Of a stretch of DNA of 64,000 nucleotides, positions 37,201-41,957 are shown one piece after another. Positions within the stretch are counted from its first letter, which is position 1. Each line of letters starts with the position of its first letter. The DNA is taken from contig CM059570.1 of assembly GCA_030386875.1 (NCBI GenBank), positions 34,339,422-34,403,421 of the forward strand, in the 5' to 3' direction. The notes under the pieces were generated by a model. That model did no database searches, had not been told where the DNA came from, and saw only the letters and a list, made by a program, of their open reading frames with translations. Made by a program: the position numbers and the translations under genes. Origin of the DNA: Morinoia aosen (lineage: Eukaryota; Arthropoda; Malacostraca; Amphipoda; Talitridae).

Positions 37201-38138
37201 TTCAAAAGATGTCCTCTCAGACAGTACTTCTTGTAAAAAAAAGGGTTAGGTATCATTGGATGCCCAAAAAATTGCTGCATGAAGAGTTGCAGGATTATTT
37301 TGATATTCATGATAATTTCTAAGTGTAACGAACAAAAGCCTGAAAACGTTTCGTCACTGGAAGCCGACCCGTCAGGATGCCGACCAGGCAGGAATTAGCT
37401 ACTCAGGCTTAATAGCTAGGCCCAGATACAAGGTTTAAGGTACGGCACGGACAAGTAACAAGGGTATATTTAAAAGGGAGGTATGATAGTTAACAGAACA
37501 GACTCGGGGCGTGTCTTGCGGTAGCCGTCTCTCTCACACGAGATCGTAACTCTCCCGCTGACTGAACACCCCGGCAGAACACCCTAAGCTTCAACAAGTA
37601 AAAGGCATAGGATTCGAGCAAGCACGACAAAGGACACTTACAAACATCAGGCAACGCAGCTTTATTAGCCTGTTCGTAGACAAGTGCACTCTAGGAAGGT
37701 CCTAACGCAACTGACTAGCTTCGGTCGAGCAGTTGCCCACTTTAGCTGCAGCCAGGCAGCCGCAGGACGGACCTCTATGTAAGTCATAGCGGTACCGTCG
37801 CGGTCCAATGAAATATTTTCACTACATAAGTTACATAGGAAAAATCTATGTAAAGAATTACAGATTGGAAGATATAAGTTGATTTTTACAAAATGGCTGT
37901 AACATTTATTCTCTCTATTGGATCCAGACCTATAAAAATTGGCATGCGTATGTATTTTTGGAAATAAATAGGAGTGATCTTTATTACTTTTCCCCATTTT
38001 CCTCATCATTGCAGAAATAATGTGATCCATCAAACAGACATTTACCATGAAAGGAATAAGATATGAATCATTTCAATAATTAATTATACTTAAGGACTTA
38101 CCAACACCATATTTTTCAGTTTTGGTAGGCTCCCACAT
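4116..38138 (-). CDS. spg: DOCK3/4-subfamily guanine nucleotide exchange factor (sponge ortholog), 5' 15 exons
   Basis: DOCK proteins activate Rac/Rap GTPases at membranes, with ELMO as partner. Fifteen minus-strand exons join in frame to 799 codons: 38138-38102, 36405-36313, 33354-33258, 24895-24799, 23693-23503, 20871-20787, 19737-19699, 18252-18007, 15523-15347, 14072-13955, 8310-8063, 7648-7489, 5891-5619, 5078-4706, 4278-4116. SH3 is at about residues 11-72 ([16 protein letters not shown]). DHR-1/C2 is at about 425-600 ([40 protein letters not shown]). An armadillo-like region follows ([33 protein letters not shown]). The start [18 protein letters not shown] and EKKLFGF resemble DOCK3/4 rather than DOCK1/2/5 as I recall those sequences. 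The family is near 2000 residues, so the DHR-2 exchange domain is off the left edge. No promoter is recognised upstream. Confidence 0.95.
4625..4713 (-). repeat. 53-bp tandem duplication spanning the exon 14 donor
   Basis: GTGAGGCAGTGTG followed by a GTAAR-type donor (in reverse complement) occurs at 4625-4660 and again at 4676-4713. The right-hand copy holds the true donor at 4705; the left-hand copy has TATAG/GTAAAT at 4652. Confidence 0.7.
4706..5078 (-). CDS. spg: DOCK3/4 exon 14
   Basis: Acceptor CTTCCAG, donor GTAAGT, phase 2, the largest exon seen. Residues 622-744 run [19 protein letters not shown], then [20 protein letters not shown] and [19 protein letters not shown], matching the region that follows DHR-1 throughout the family. 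A second donor-like copy lies 53 bp downstream. Confidence 0.96.
5591..5630 (-). repeat. 20-bp tandem duplication of the exon 13 donor
   Basis: The string TGGTCAGTCTTGG (minus strand) begins at 5620 and again at 5600, so the donor GTCAGT is duplicated exactly 20 nt apart. Confidence 0.85.
5619..5891 (-). CDS. spg: DOCK3/4 exon 13, end of DHR-1
   Basis: Acceptor TGTGCAG; residues 531-620 contain [34 protein letters not shown] and CSTKLTQN. The donor GTCAGT is present twice, 20 nt apart (5618 and 5598). Only the first keeps frame with exon 14. Confidence 0.95.
6480..7488 (-). repeat. Intron 12 minisatellite (about 84-bp and 19-bp units)
   Basis: From the exon 12 donor outward there are seven units of about 84 bp, marked by CAGAGCACAAC at 6901, 6985, 7071, 7155, 7258, 7339 and 7423. 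Then come six 19-bp units (CAACACCATACACAAACCA) at about 6773-6890, then degenerate CCACAAC-rich sequence to about 6480. The plus strand is almost free of G. On the sense (minus) strand it is G/U-rich with long UGUGUGG runs. The long ORFs in it on both strands are products of the repeat, not genes. Confidence 0.93.
7489..7648 (-). CDS. spg: DOCK3/4 exon 12, DHR-1 continued
   Basis: Acceptor GCGCACAG, donor GTGAGT, ends in phase 1. Residues 477-529 include [20 protein letters not shown] and [19 protein letters not shown], near-identical in pattern to DOCK3/4. A G/U-rich (sense strand) minisatellite starts directly at the donor. Confidence 0.97.
8063..8310 (-). CDS. spg: DOCK3/4 exon 11, start of DHR-1/C2
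   Basis: Acceptor GACCAG, donor GTGAGT. Residues 395-476 contain the family signature [20 protein letters not shown], then [19 protein letters not shown], the first strands of the DHR-1 (C2-type) domain that binds phosphoinositides. This is the most diagnostic exon in the window. Confidence 0.97.
8843..9669 (+). mobile_element. Truncated Tigger/pogo (Tc1-mariner superfamily) transposon
   Basis: 827 bp with terminal inverted repeats CAGTGGTACCTCGGT at 8843 and its reverse complement ending at 9669, flanked by TA at 8841-8842 and 9670-9671 as this superfamily requires. It contains the amino-terminal part of a Tigger transposase but the catalytic DDE part is missing, so it is a non-autonomous internal-deletion copy. 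It sits inside the foldback element at 8700-10165, so it arrived later. Confidence 0.88.
9100..9460 (+). pseudogene. Tigger transposase N-terminal fragment, frameshifted
   Basis: ATG at 9100 reads [15 protein letters not shown], then [10 protein letters not shown] two-base insertion near 9180 shifts frame, and the reading continues as [18 protein letters not shown] and [16 protein letters not shown], then [16 protein letters not shown], ending at IYEDV near 9453. These are the CENP-B/Tigger helix-turn-helix DNA-binding segments. The DDE catalytic domain is absent. Confidence 0.85.
11055..13227 (-). mobile_element. Internally deleted hAT transposon
   Basis: Perfect 16-bp terminal inverted repeats, CAGGGTGCGTACAGGC at 11055 and its reverse complement ending at 13227. 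TGTAGC flanks both sides (11049-11054, 13228-13233); a full 8-bp hAT duplication is not perfectly preserved. It encodes the two ends of a hAT transposase on the minus strand with the catalytic middle lost. It sits in a TTAA-flanked element inside DOCK intron 10. Confidence 0.88.
11307..12780 (-). pseudogene. hAT transposase remnant, core deleted and frame broken
   Basis: ATG at 12780 opens [20 protein letters not shown] and a BED-like zinc-finger segment (CTACESEF, then [10 protein letters not shown]). A serine/threonine-rich linker and a conserved stretch ending VLLFDEAL near 12105 follow. The C-terminal part then continues in another frame from about 12095 to 11307: [29 protein letters not shown] (the hAT dimerisation motif) and a lysine/glutamate-rich coiled-coil tail. 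The DDE region between VLLFDEAL and the C-terminal part is missing. Full-length relatives are normally over 600 residues. Confidence 0.82.
13955..14072 (-). CDS. spg: DOCK3/4 exon 10
   Basis: Acceptor ATGCTCAG, donor GTGAGA, ends in phase 1. Residues 355-393 read [20 protein letters not shown] and [12 protein letters not shown], matching DOCK3 around its IHENIIRKSSAKYSA segment. The following intron is 5.6 kb and holds nested transposons. Confidence 0.92.
14173..14560 (+). repeat. Dispersed A-rich repeat, family R1, copy 1
   Basis: About 390 bp containing AGAATCTATGCACAAGGTGTG, AACAAGATAAAAGTTGAAGA, CTGAAAAACAAGACA and GAGCGCTAATTC. The same blocks in the same order recur at 26215, 33421 and 34240 and, reversed, at 58920. 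Not identified by name. It lies in the right-hand (5') side of DOCK intron 9's neighbour, intron 9. Confidence 0.65.
15000..15350 (-). repeat. Degenerate about 60-75-bp tandem repeat spanning the exon 9 donor
   Basis: Five or so units marked on the plus strand by GCCTCAT or GTCTCAT at about 15020, 15085, 15157, 15227 and 15288, each followed by a TTTAAT- or CTAATTCT-like block. The unit nearest the exon includes the real donor GAG/GTCAGTGG. The next unit has the diverged counterpart GAGACCAGTGG. Confidence 0.7.
15347..15523 (-). CDS. spg: DOCK3/4 exon 9
   Basis: Acceptor CCATTAG, 59 codons (296-354). Contains [16 protein letters not shown] and [14 protein letters not shown], matching the DOCK VGRM and RRPYG blocks. 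The donor GTCAGT is weak and is repeated in tandem just downstream (15000-15350). Confidence 0.93.
15900..16800. other. T-rich block in intron 8
   Basis: The plus strand is strikingly T-rich here, whereas the flanking intron is A-rich on that strand. This suggests an insertion in the opposite orientation. I see no inverted repeats, protein or tail that identifies it. Confidence 0.35.
17745..17960 (-). repeat. Degenerate 32-bp minisatellite next to the exon 8 donor
   Basis: The block AGTCCCAGGCAACAATCTAG recurs with 31-33-bp spacing: AGTCCC or AGTCTC at about 17748, 17779, 17845, 17877, 17909 and 17940. The two central copies are nearly identical over 30 bp. The array ends about 45 bp from the donor at 18006. 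Confidence 0.8.
18007..18252 (-). CDS. spg: DOCK3/4 exon 8
   Basis: Acceptor CTCGCAG, donor GTGAGT, phase 0 on both sides, 82 codons (214-295). The exon contains [28 protein letters not shown] and [14 protein letters not shown], close to the DOCK3/4 pre-DHR-1 region. An arginine/serine-rich stretch (ASRRSSSR) opens the exon. A degenerate 32-bp repeat lies about 45 bp past its donor. Confidence 0.95.
19699..19737 (-). CDS. spg: DOCK3/4 exon 7 (39-nt microexon)
   Basis: Thirteen codons, [13 protein letters not shown], between acceptor TTTTGCAG and donor GTGAGT, phase 0 on both sides. It fits the family's LYKMHLSSRQSVQQS-like segment after exon 6. Being phase 0/0 it could be skipped without breaking the frame. 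Confidence 0.75.
20787..20871 (-). CDS. spg: DOCK3/4 exon 6
   Basis: Follows acceptor CACACAG and ends at donor GTGGGT. Residues 173-200 are [16 protein letters not shown], then VGAVELYQL, matching the GLDLVPR motif of DOCK proteins. A 54-bp minisatellite begins about 10-25 bp upstream of its acceptor. Confidence 0.9.
20881..21727 (-). repeat. 54-bp minisatellite upstream of the exon 6 acceptor
   Basis: About fifteen 54-bp units with GCGCAGCACAGCCTTTGG and ATCATTGCAGCCGCACTA. The units nearest the exon are the most diverged and the central ones nearly identical, as expected of an array growing from one end. Because 54 is a multiple of 3, long ORFs run through all frames; they are not genes. 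Confidence 0.95.
21728..23480. other. Intron 5 remainder, no feature seen
   Basis: AT-rich sequence without an exon-like GC-rich patch, inverted ends or recognisable protein. Confidence 0.5.
23503..23693 (-). CDS. spg: DOCK3/4 exon 5
   Basis: Follows acceptor GTTGCAG and ends AACAG before GTCACC, a weak donor. Residues 109-171 include [19 protein letters not shown] and TRRIDWGN, equivalent to the conserved block before GLDLVPR. The early part (residues 113-127) is diverged from vertebrate DOCKs. Confidence 0.93.
24196..24582. mobile_element. TTAA-flanked MITE (387 bp)
   Basis: TTAA at 24192-24195 and 24583-24586. Left end CCATTTATGCTCCCC and the reverse complement of the right end, CCCTTTCACCCCCATT, are similar inverted termini. 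Non-coding. Confidence 0.5.
24799..24895 (-). CDS. spg: DOCK3/4 exon 4
   Basis: Follows acceptor TTGCAG and ends in phase 0 at GTGAGT. Residues 77-108 include [21 protein letters not shown] and GQIWKDMFV, matching the family's segment just after the SH3. The acceptor lies inside the first unit of a 90-bp tandem repeat (see 24884-25230). Confidence 0.95.
24884..25230 (-). repeat. 90-bp tandem repeat containing the exon 4 acceptor
   Basis: Four units exactly 90 bp apart, anchored at GAGATCTGCAAGACATCC (24891) with counterparts at 24981, 25071 and 25161. The first unit overlaps the start of exon 4 and its acceptor. On the minus strand every unit keeps an AG where the acceptor lies (24897, 24987, 25077 and 25167). 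Confidence 0.92.
25937..26203 (-). mobile_element. TTAA-flanked MITE, copy 2 of the 31.3-kb family
   Basis: Left end CACGTTTTCCGCG and right end CGCGGTGAACGTG are inverted termini. TTAA is intact on the right (26204-26207) and degenerate (ATAA) on the left. The body aligns in reverse complement with 31343-31607, including TATACCGGTACGCG against CACGTACCAGTATA. Confidence 0.6.
26215..26720 (+). repeat. Dispersed repeat family R1, copy 2
   Basis: Shares with copy 1 the blocks GAAACAAGATAGAAATTGAA, CTGAAAAACAAGACA, CCAAAAAAAGATGGTTCATAA and GAGCGCTAATTCCTATAGA. It looks like two overlapping partial copies. Confidence 0.6.
27797..29990. repeat. 2.2-kb minisatellite of 17/18-bp quasi-palindromic units
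   Basis: About 115 units in four blocks: 18-bp GAAATCGGCAGCTTTGCC (27797-28775), 17-bp CAGTTTTCCGAAATCGG (28780-28950), 18-bp CATTTTCGCCGAAATTGG (28950-29215) and 17-bp CATTTCACCGAAATTGG (29215-29850), with decayed edges to about 29990. The core TGCCGAAATCGGCA has 6-bp self-complementary arms. All frames stay open across 18-bp blocks, so the ORFs here are artefacts. It lies in DOCK intron 3. Confidence 0.97.
30881..31101. mobile_element. Possible TTAA-flanked MITE (221 bp)
   Basis: TTAA at 30877-30880 and 31102-31105. Left end CATATTCATTGCGG and the reverse complement of the right end, TACATTAACTGTG, agree loosely. Non-coding. Confidence 0.35.
31343..31607 (+). mobile_element. TTAA-flanked MITE (265 bp), copy 1
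   Basis: TTAA at 31339-31342 and 31608-31611. Left end CACGTTTCCCGTG and right end CGCGGTGAACGCG form inverted termini. The inverted relative is at 25937-26203, which supports a real mobile family. Confidence 0.7.
31723..32239. mobile_element. TA-flanked non-autonomous Tc1/mariner-type element (517 bp)
   Basis: CAGGTAACTCTCGATTTATC at 31723 and the reverse complement of CAAATCGAAAGTTACCCG ending at 32239 are inverted termini, flanked by TA at 31721-31722 and 32240-32241. The motif CTCGATTTAT is repeated inside at about 31764, 31808 and 32177. No transposase is encoded. Confidence 0.65.
33258..33354 (-). CDS. spg: DOCK3/4 exon 3, second half of SH3 domain
   Basis: Follows acceptor TTTCAG and ends at donor GTATGT in phase 2. 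Residues 44-75 read [10 protein letters not shown], then [13 protein letters not shown], the conserved end of the DOCK SH3. The next intron is 8.4 kb and holds most of the repeats of the gene. Confidence 0.95.
33421..33790 (+). repeat. Dispersed repeat family R1, copy 3
   Basis: Shares GGAATCTGTGCACAAGATGTG, AAAGTTGAAGGGAAAAGTA, AGGAAGACCTACTCACC and the AATTCTCCAGATACAATA block with the other copies, in the same order. It lies just 5' of exon 3 in intron 2. Confidence 0.6.
34240..34550 (+). repeat. Dispersed repeat family R1, copy 4
   Basis: Weaker copy: AAAGGACCTACCTTTGGCTGAGG and the CAATCTCCATAGCATAAGC end correspond to the right half of copies 2 and 3. Confidence 0.45.
35068..35390 (+). 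pseudogene. MADF-domain pseudogene
   Basis: The ORF from 35068 reads [20 protein letters not shown], then [21 protein letters not shown], the helices of a MADF (Myb/SANT-like) DNA-binding domain. After KKKIF near 35262 the frame breaks and continues elsewhere with [20 protein letters not shown] and VYYNDFS, the usual end of the domain. Single exon, frameshifted, inside DOCK intron 2 on the opposite strand. Probably a retrocopy or the accessory MADF gene of a PIF/Harbinger-type transposon; I see no Harbinger transposase. Confidence 0.75.
35528..35833. repeat. Nested foldback repeat
   Basis: Outer arms 35528-35561 and 35800-35833 are 34-bp inverted repeats around GGGCAAATATGCAGAGTG with two mismatches. 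Inside, 35688-35706 (CTTCAAGGCAGAGTGGCCT) is perfectly complementary to 35712-35730 with a 5-nt loop. The motif GCAGAGTGGCCT is shared between outer and inner arms. Confidence 0.85.
36313..36405 (-). CDS. spg: DOCK3/4 exon 2, first half of SH3 domain
   Basis: Follows acceptor TGCAG at 36410-36406 and ends at donor GTTAGT. Residues 13-43 include AVHNFHDW and [14 protein letters not shown], the first strands of the SH3 fold. Phase 1 at both ends fits exons 1 and 3. Confidence 0.93.
37009..37996. repeat. Direct repeat pair flanking the solo LTR
   Basis: 37009-37112 and 37891-37996 are about 100-bp diverged direct repeats: AAAATGGCTGTAAC, ATGAAAATTGGCATACATG against ATAAAAATTGGCATGCGTA, and GTATTTTTGGAARTAAATAGG. 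The region between them holds the probable LTR and further AT-rich sequence. Confidence 0.75.
37324..37826. mobile_element. Probable solo LTR (503 bp)
   Basis: Begins TGTAACG and ends CACTACA, giving the TGTA...TACA termini typical of LTRs, with a 4-bp direct repeat TAAG on both sides (37320-37323, 37827-37830). It is clearly more GC-rich than its flanks and has a TATA-like TATATTTAAAAG near 37467. No internal retroelement genes adjoin it, so it is a solo LTR if the call is right. It lies in DOCK intron 1. Orientation is undecided. Confidence 0.6.
38102..38138 (-). CDS. spg: DOCK3/4 exon 1 (start codon)
   Basis: ATG at 38138-38136 begins [12 protein letters not shown], close to the amino terminus of vertebrate DOCK3/4. 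The exon ends in phase 1 at a strong donor GTAAGT (38101-38096). The 5' UTR extends to higher coordinates but its limit is not visible. Confidence 0.88.
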
Positions 38139-40785
38139 GATGATAAGAAAGCATCAACCAATTGTGGATGAGACAAGAGCCTCTCACAAACAACACTTCA
38201 TAGCTACCAGTCTTTTTTTTTAGCTCAAGGCCATAGCTGCACAACTAAATTACCTACTGCTAAAAAAGTATTCAAATGCAAAGTACAAATGCTTATAGAT
38301 ATTGGTTTTCTGGAAGCTGCAAAAAATATTATATAGAAAGTATTTTATTGGTCATTGACAGATAGTTATAAATAGGTATAGCTTGTAGTTTCAAGTGTAT
38401 AAATCAAATTTATAACGTGATATAAGAAAAGGTTCAAAACAGCCGTAGATCAGGTTCAGCAATAATCATCTGAAAAGCCAGGATTTTTCTTGGGAGACAC
38501 GACTTACAGGGTTTAAGATAAAATTAACTAAAAAGTTTTGCTAAAAACATTTGTACAATAAAACAATTGCAAAGTAAACACTAACTGTGATAACTAGGCC
38601 AGTATAACTAGGGCAGTTATTTCAATCTTAATTTTTTTAAATAAAATTGTAATTTTTAGGCAAATATTTGCAGTGCCTAAAGAAACTTGAGTTGTTTCAT
38701 ATTCTTTTGATAAACATTTTTAACAGAGTTATCAATTATAACTTGATCCATACTAATATGTGTTTGTAAATCATCCAAGAATTACTTACTAGAAAAATTT
38801 TATTTTATTGAACTATTGTTCAGCATATATTTTTCTAAATTAAAAACAACTAATATAATAATCTAATTAATATTTATTTAAGAATTGCTTGCCACTATTT
38901 TCTGGATAATGATCTAAGGACAAACCTCAGGGAACTAAATTATGTCCCAACACAATAGCAATTTGGAACAGCATATAGCAGACAAGCAAATATTTGTGGA
39001 CTAGTATTTATGAAATATCTCAACCCCCTAATTGACATTGTAACTTTGATCAGAAATGATAATAACTGAAGTTATTAACTGGCTTTGCAATGGATAAACC
39101 ATGATAACTTCATTTTCATGCAATTTTTCTTGCCCTGGTCAAAAAAAGAAATTTGATGGGATGAAAAGTGGGTCAACAGCATTTTTTGTCCAACTGATGC
39201 AACTAAGTTTACTTTAAAATGCTACCACATTTTATTAAAAGATAATTTTAGACCAAAATTATTTTATTAATTGGTCTCAAATTTCTTTCATTATAAATAT
39301 GAAACTTTTAGCCTTACAAAGAAGTTATTTTTTCCATTAAAAATGTTTACAGTTATGGTAAATTATTATTGTTCCAATATAGAAGGACCTCTTGTCTTTC
39401 ATAGAAAATAAAAGTAATTTGAGCAAGTTCAGGCCAGAAAAAAAAGTTGCCACACAGAAATGAACTTTGGAGAAGGTTTTTTGGCAACATATTGCTGCTT
39501 CTGTTTTGTTGCCACAACCTGGCAGCTTGCAAGAATTGTAATGCATGCTATGCACTACAGTTATATTATAAATCTCATTTCTCTATTGGATTGCATAACT
39601 ATTCCCATGATATTTTAGATCATATTGAAGTGTGTAGGATGCGACTATTTATCTTTGATTGAGAATTTGATGGTAACTTTAAATTGAAAGGAAACCAATA
39701 TGTTGCACACCAATTTGGGATCTAAAATTAGGCATTTATCATTAGAAATGAAAATGTAACAAGTTTGACTCATGTCTTGTTTAAAATGAAAGAAAAAATT
39801 CTCTAAGAGCTAATTGTGAAGGATTTTATTTTTATTGTCCCCATGTTCATAAACTTTTAACAAACTAATAAAATATTATTCATAAAACAAATTTGATATT
39901 TCATAGGCAAATAAAATATACAAAGGGATAAAATGTAAAATATACAAATGTAAATCTCCAATGACGGCCACCTGGTACCCAAGATGGCGGCCGCAATTTT
40001 AGAGCCGATGTAAATGGATGTCACTAGAAACCTTTATTTATAATTTTCATAGAAGAACTGTGGCTACCCCTCACGACCTAACCTCTTTACGTTTGTAATA
40101 GGTGGTTAGCTGCAGTTGTTAATTAAATTACGCTTGGCACGCTCGCTTCCCTGGCATGCTCAAGCCAACTTCAAAGTTGAATTATTCAAAAATAACGCAT
40201 CAGCGAGCAGAATGTCATTCTTGTAAAACAATTTTAAATGTGTTCCATTATTGATTATTGGCAACAAAACTATAAAAATCATTGACAACATTAGAGTAAA
40301 AATTGACCAACAATTATTCTACTTTATATACTATATACTAAAGCTTAAAAACATTATTTTAAAGCCCAATTTTCAATATCTTTGAATACTTATATCTGAA
40401 AGAAGAATATGCAAAGTAGAATAAAAGTAAGTTTCAGCCTACTATGAATAATAAATCATATCATACATTTTTATCTGCAGTTAGAAGCAGATATTAAATT
40501 CATTAATAACCATTAGAATCCAAAATAGATTGTAAACAGCTCAAGCTTAGCCATATGTAATTTATATAGCTAGTCATAAAGTTATTTTATTAAAGGTCAT
40601 TTTAACCTTAACTTTATTTTAAATAAGTGCAATAATTTAACCAGTAGCTAAAATTAGGCTAACTGGATGATGCAACAATTTGTTCAAACTGTCATGCACA
40701 CAAATCCATTAGAAAATTTCAGTTAACTGCATCAGAGCAATGGCAGTTAAGACCATAACATTTAAAATCAGTTGCACAAAATTTC
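38139..40785. other. Upstream region of the DOCK gene, no firm promoter
   Basis: AT-rich DNA upstream of the start codon. No TATA box or CpG-rich patch stands out near 38.2 kb; the 5' UTR may be split by an upstream intron. The only notable motif is the one at 39979. Confidence 0.4.
39979..39995 (+). promoter_or_regulatory. YY1/Pho-like motif
   Basis: CCAAGATGGCGGCCGC fits the YY1/Pleiohomeotic consensus AAGATGGCGGC exactly and stands in AT-rich DNA 1.8 kb upstream of the DOCK start codon. It could mark an upstream promoter or be part of a repeat; a single motif proves neither. Confidence 0.25.
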
Positions 40786-40789
40786 AGCA

Positions 40790-41178
40790 ACAGAGTGGTA
40801 TGCCAGATGTGCTGAAGATGATTGCAGTATAAGCTGTCTTGCTGGATTGGATCAGGAGTGTAATTTGAGTATCATTGAAGCTTTGAAAATGTTTCTTGTG
40901 CGTGCTTGAAGTAAGAGACAGTGACTGGAATGAGCCAGTCAGGTAGAGTGGTCAGCAATGACCCAATATGCATAGGAATGGTGTTTTGACACTGGTTGTC
41001 CCAGTGATGCCAACCAATGGCAGCTCGCGACAAGGATTGGTAGATCCTGAGTAGTTAAGTGGACAAGTCTGGTACCAGGCGCTGAACTCTTTGTGTGAAA
41101 ATTCTGGAGGAAATTGTAGGCCGTTACAAAGGCACCAACACTGTCGGCCCTCAATTTCAAGTTCAAGTTCACATTAGA
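40790..41178 (+). pseudogene. 5'-truncated second copy of the CR1/L2-like retrotransposon
   Basis: The plus strand matches the 3' end of the minus-strand element at 41700-46600, starting at ATGCCAGATGTGCTGAAGATG (ORF2 near its carboxy end) and ending in a TTCAAGTTCAAG tail. The reading frame is broken, for example by TAA after GATTGCAGTA. Truncation at the 5' end is typical of target-primed reverse transcription. Confidence 0.88.
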
Positions 41179-41699
41179 GAAACTGAAGTGAATATGGAAT
41201 CAAATTTAATTAGCTTAAATACATACAGCTGCATAGATAGTAAATTTTTCTTTAAGTCAAACAACAAAACTGCATATGATAGCTCATTTCGATACAAGAA
41301 ATGTGAAGAAAGACTCAAGCACTAGGCTCATCTAAAGAAATGTATGCATAGTCTTTCATGAGAAGCTTCATTGAGTTGAAAACTTCTACAAAACACAAGC
41401 ATACTCATCCAACTAAAAAAAATCAAGACCCTACTTTGGCAAATCCATTACACTTCCATACGATAAAATAGTTTTAATACAGGCAAATAACTGTTCTTCG
41501 TATATCAGCACAGAAAAAAATTCAGCAGTTAATCATCCGCTTTGCTTTCAATCACACTATTGTATCATTTACTCTCATAATGCGCAAAATTTGCTCAATT
41601 TACTACTTTTCTTGAATGAAAACAAAGGAATAGTCTCATTATTTTATCGATTTTTAACTTTGACTACGTACTTATACGCAATATCAACTTCGATTGACA

Positions 41700-41735
41700 C
41701 ACAAGTGAACTTGAACTTGAACTTGAACTTGAGGG
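41700..41735 (-). repeat. (CAAGTT)n 3' tail of the retrotransposon
   Basis: GAACTT is repeated about five times on the plus strand at 41707-41733, reading CAAGTT repeats at the 3' end of the minus-strand element. CR1/L2-type elements end in short tandem repeats rather than poly(A). The same hexamer ends the copy at 41178. Confidence 0.85.
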
Positions 41736-41957
41736 CCGACAGTGTCGGGGCCTTTGTAACGGCCTACAATTCCCTCCACAATTTTCACACAGAGTTCAGC
41801 GCCTGGTACCAGACTTGTCCACTAAACTACTTAGGATCTACAATCCTTGTCACAAGCCTCCATTGGAAGGCATCACCGGGACAACCAGTGTGTCAAAACA
41901 CCATCCCCCGGCACATTGGGTCATTACAGCCCATTCTGCCAGACCGGCTCATTCCAG

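Noticed and set aside
4116-38138. DOCK1/2/5 (myoblast city) ortholog
   Set aside because: The start [12 protein letters not shown], the IPIDRF and EKKLFGF blocks and the ALFT-like end of exon 8 resemble DOCK3/4 rather than DOCK1/2/5 as recalled.
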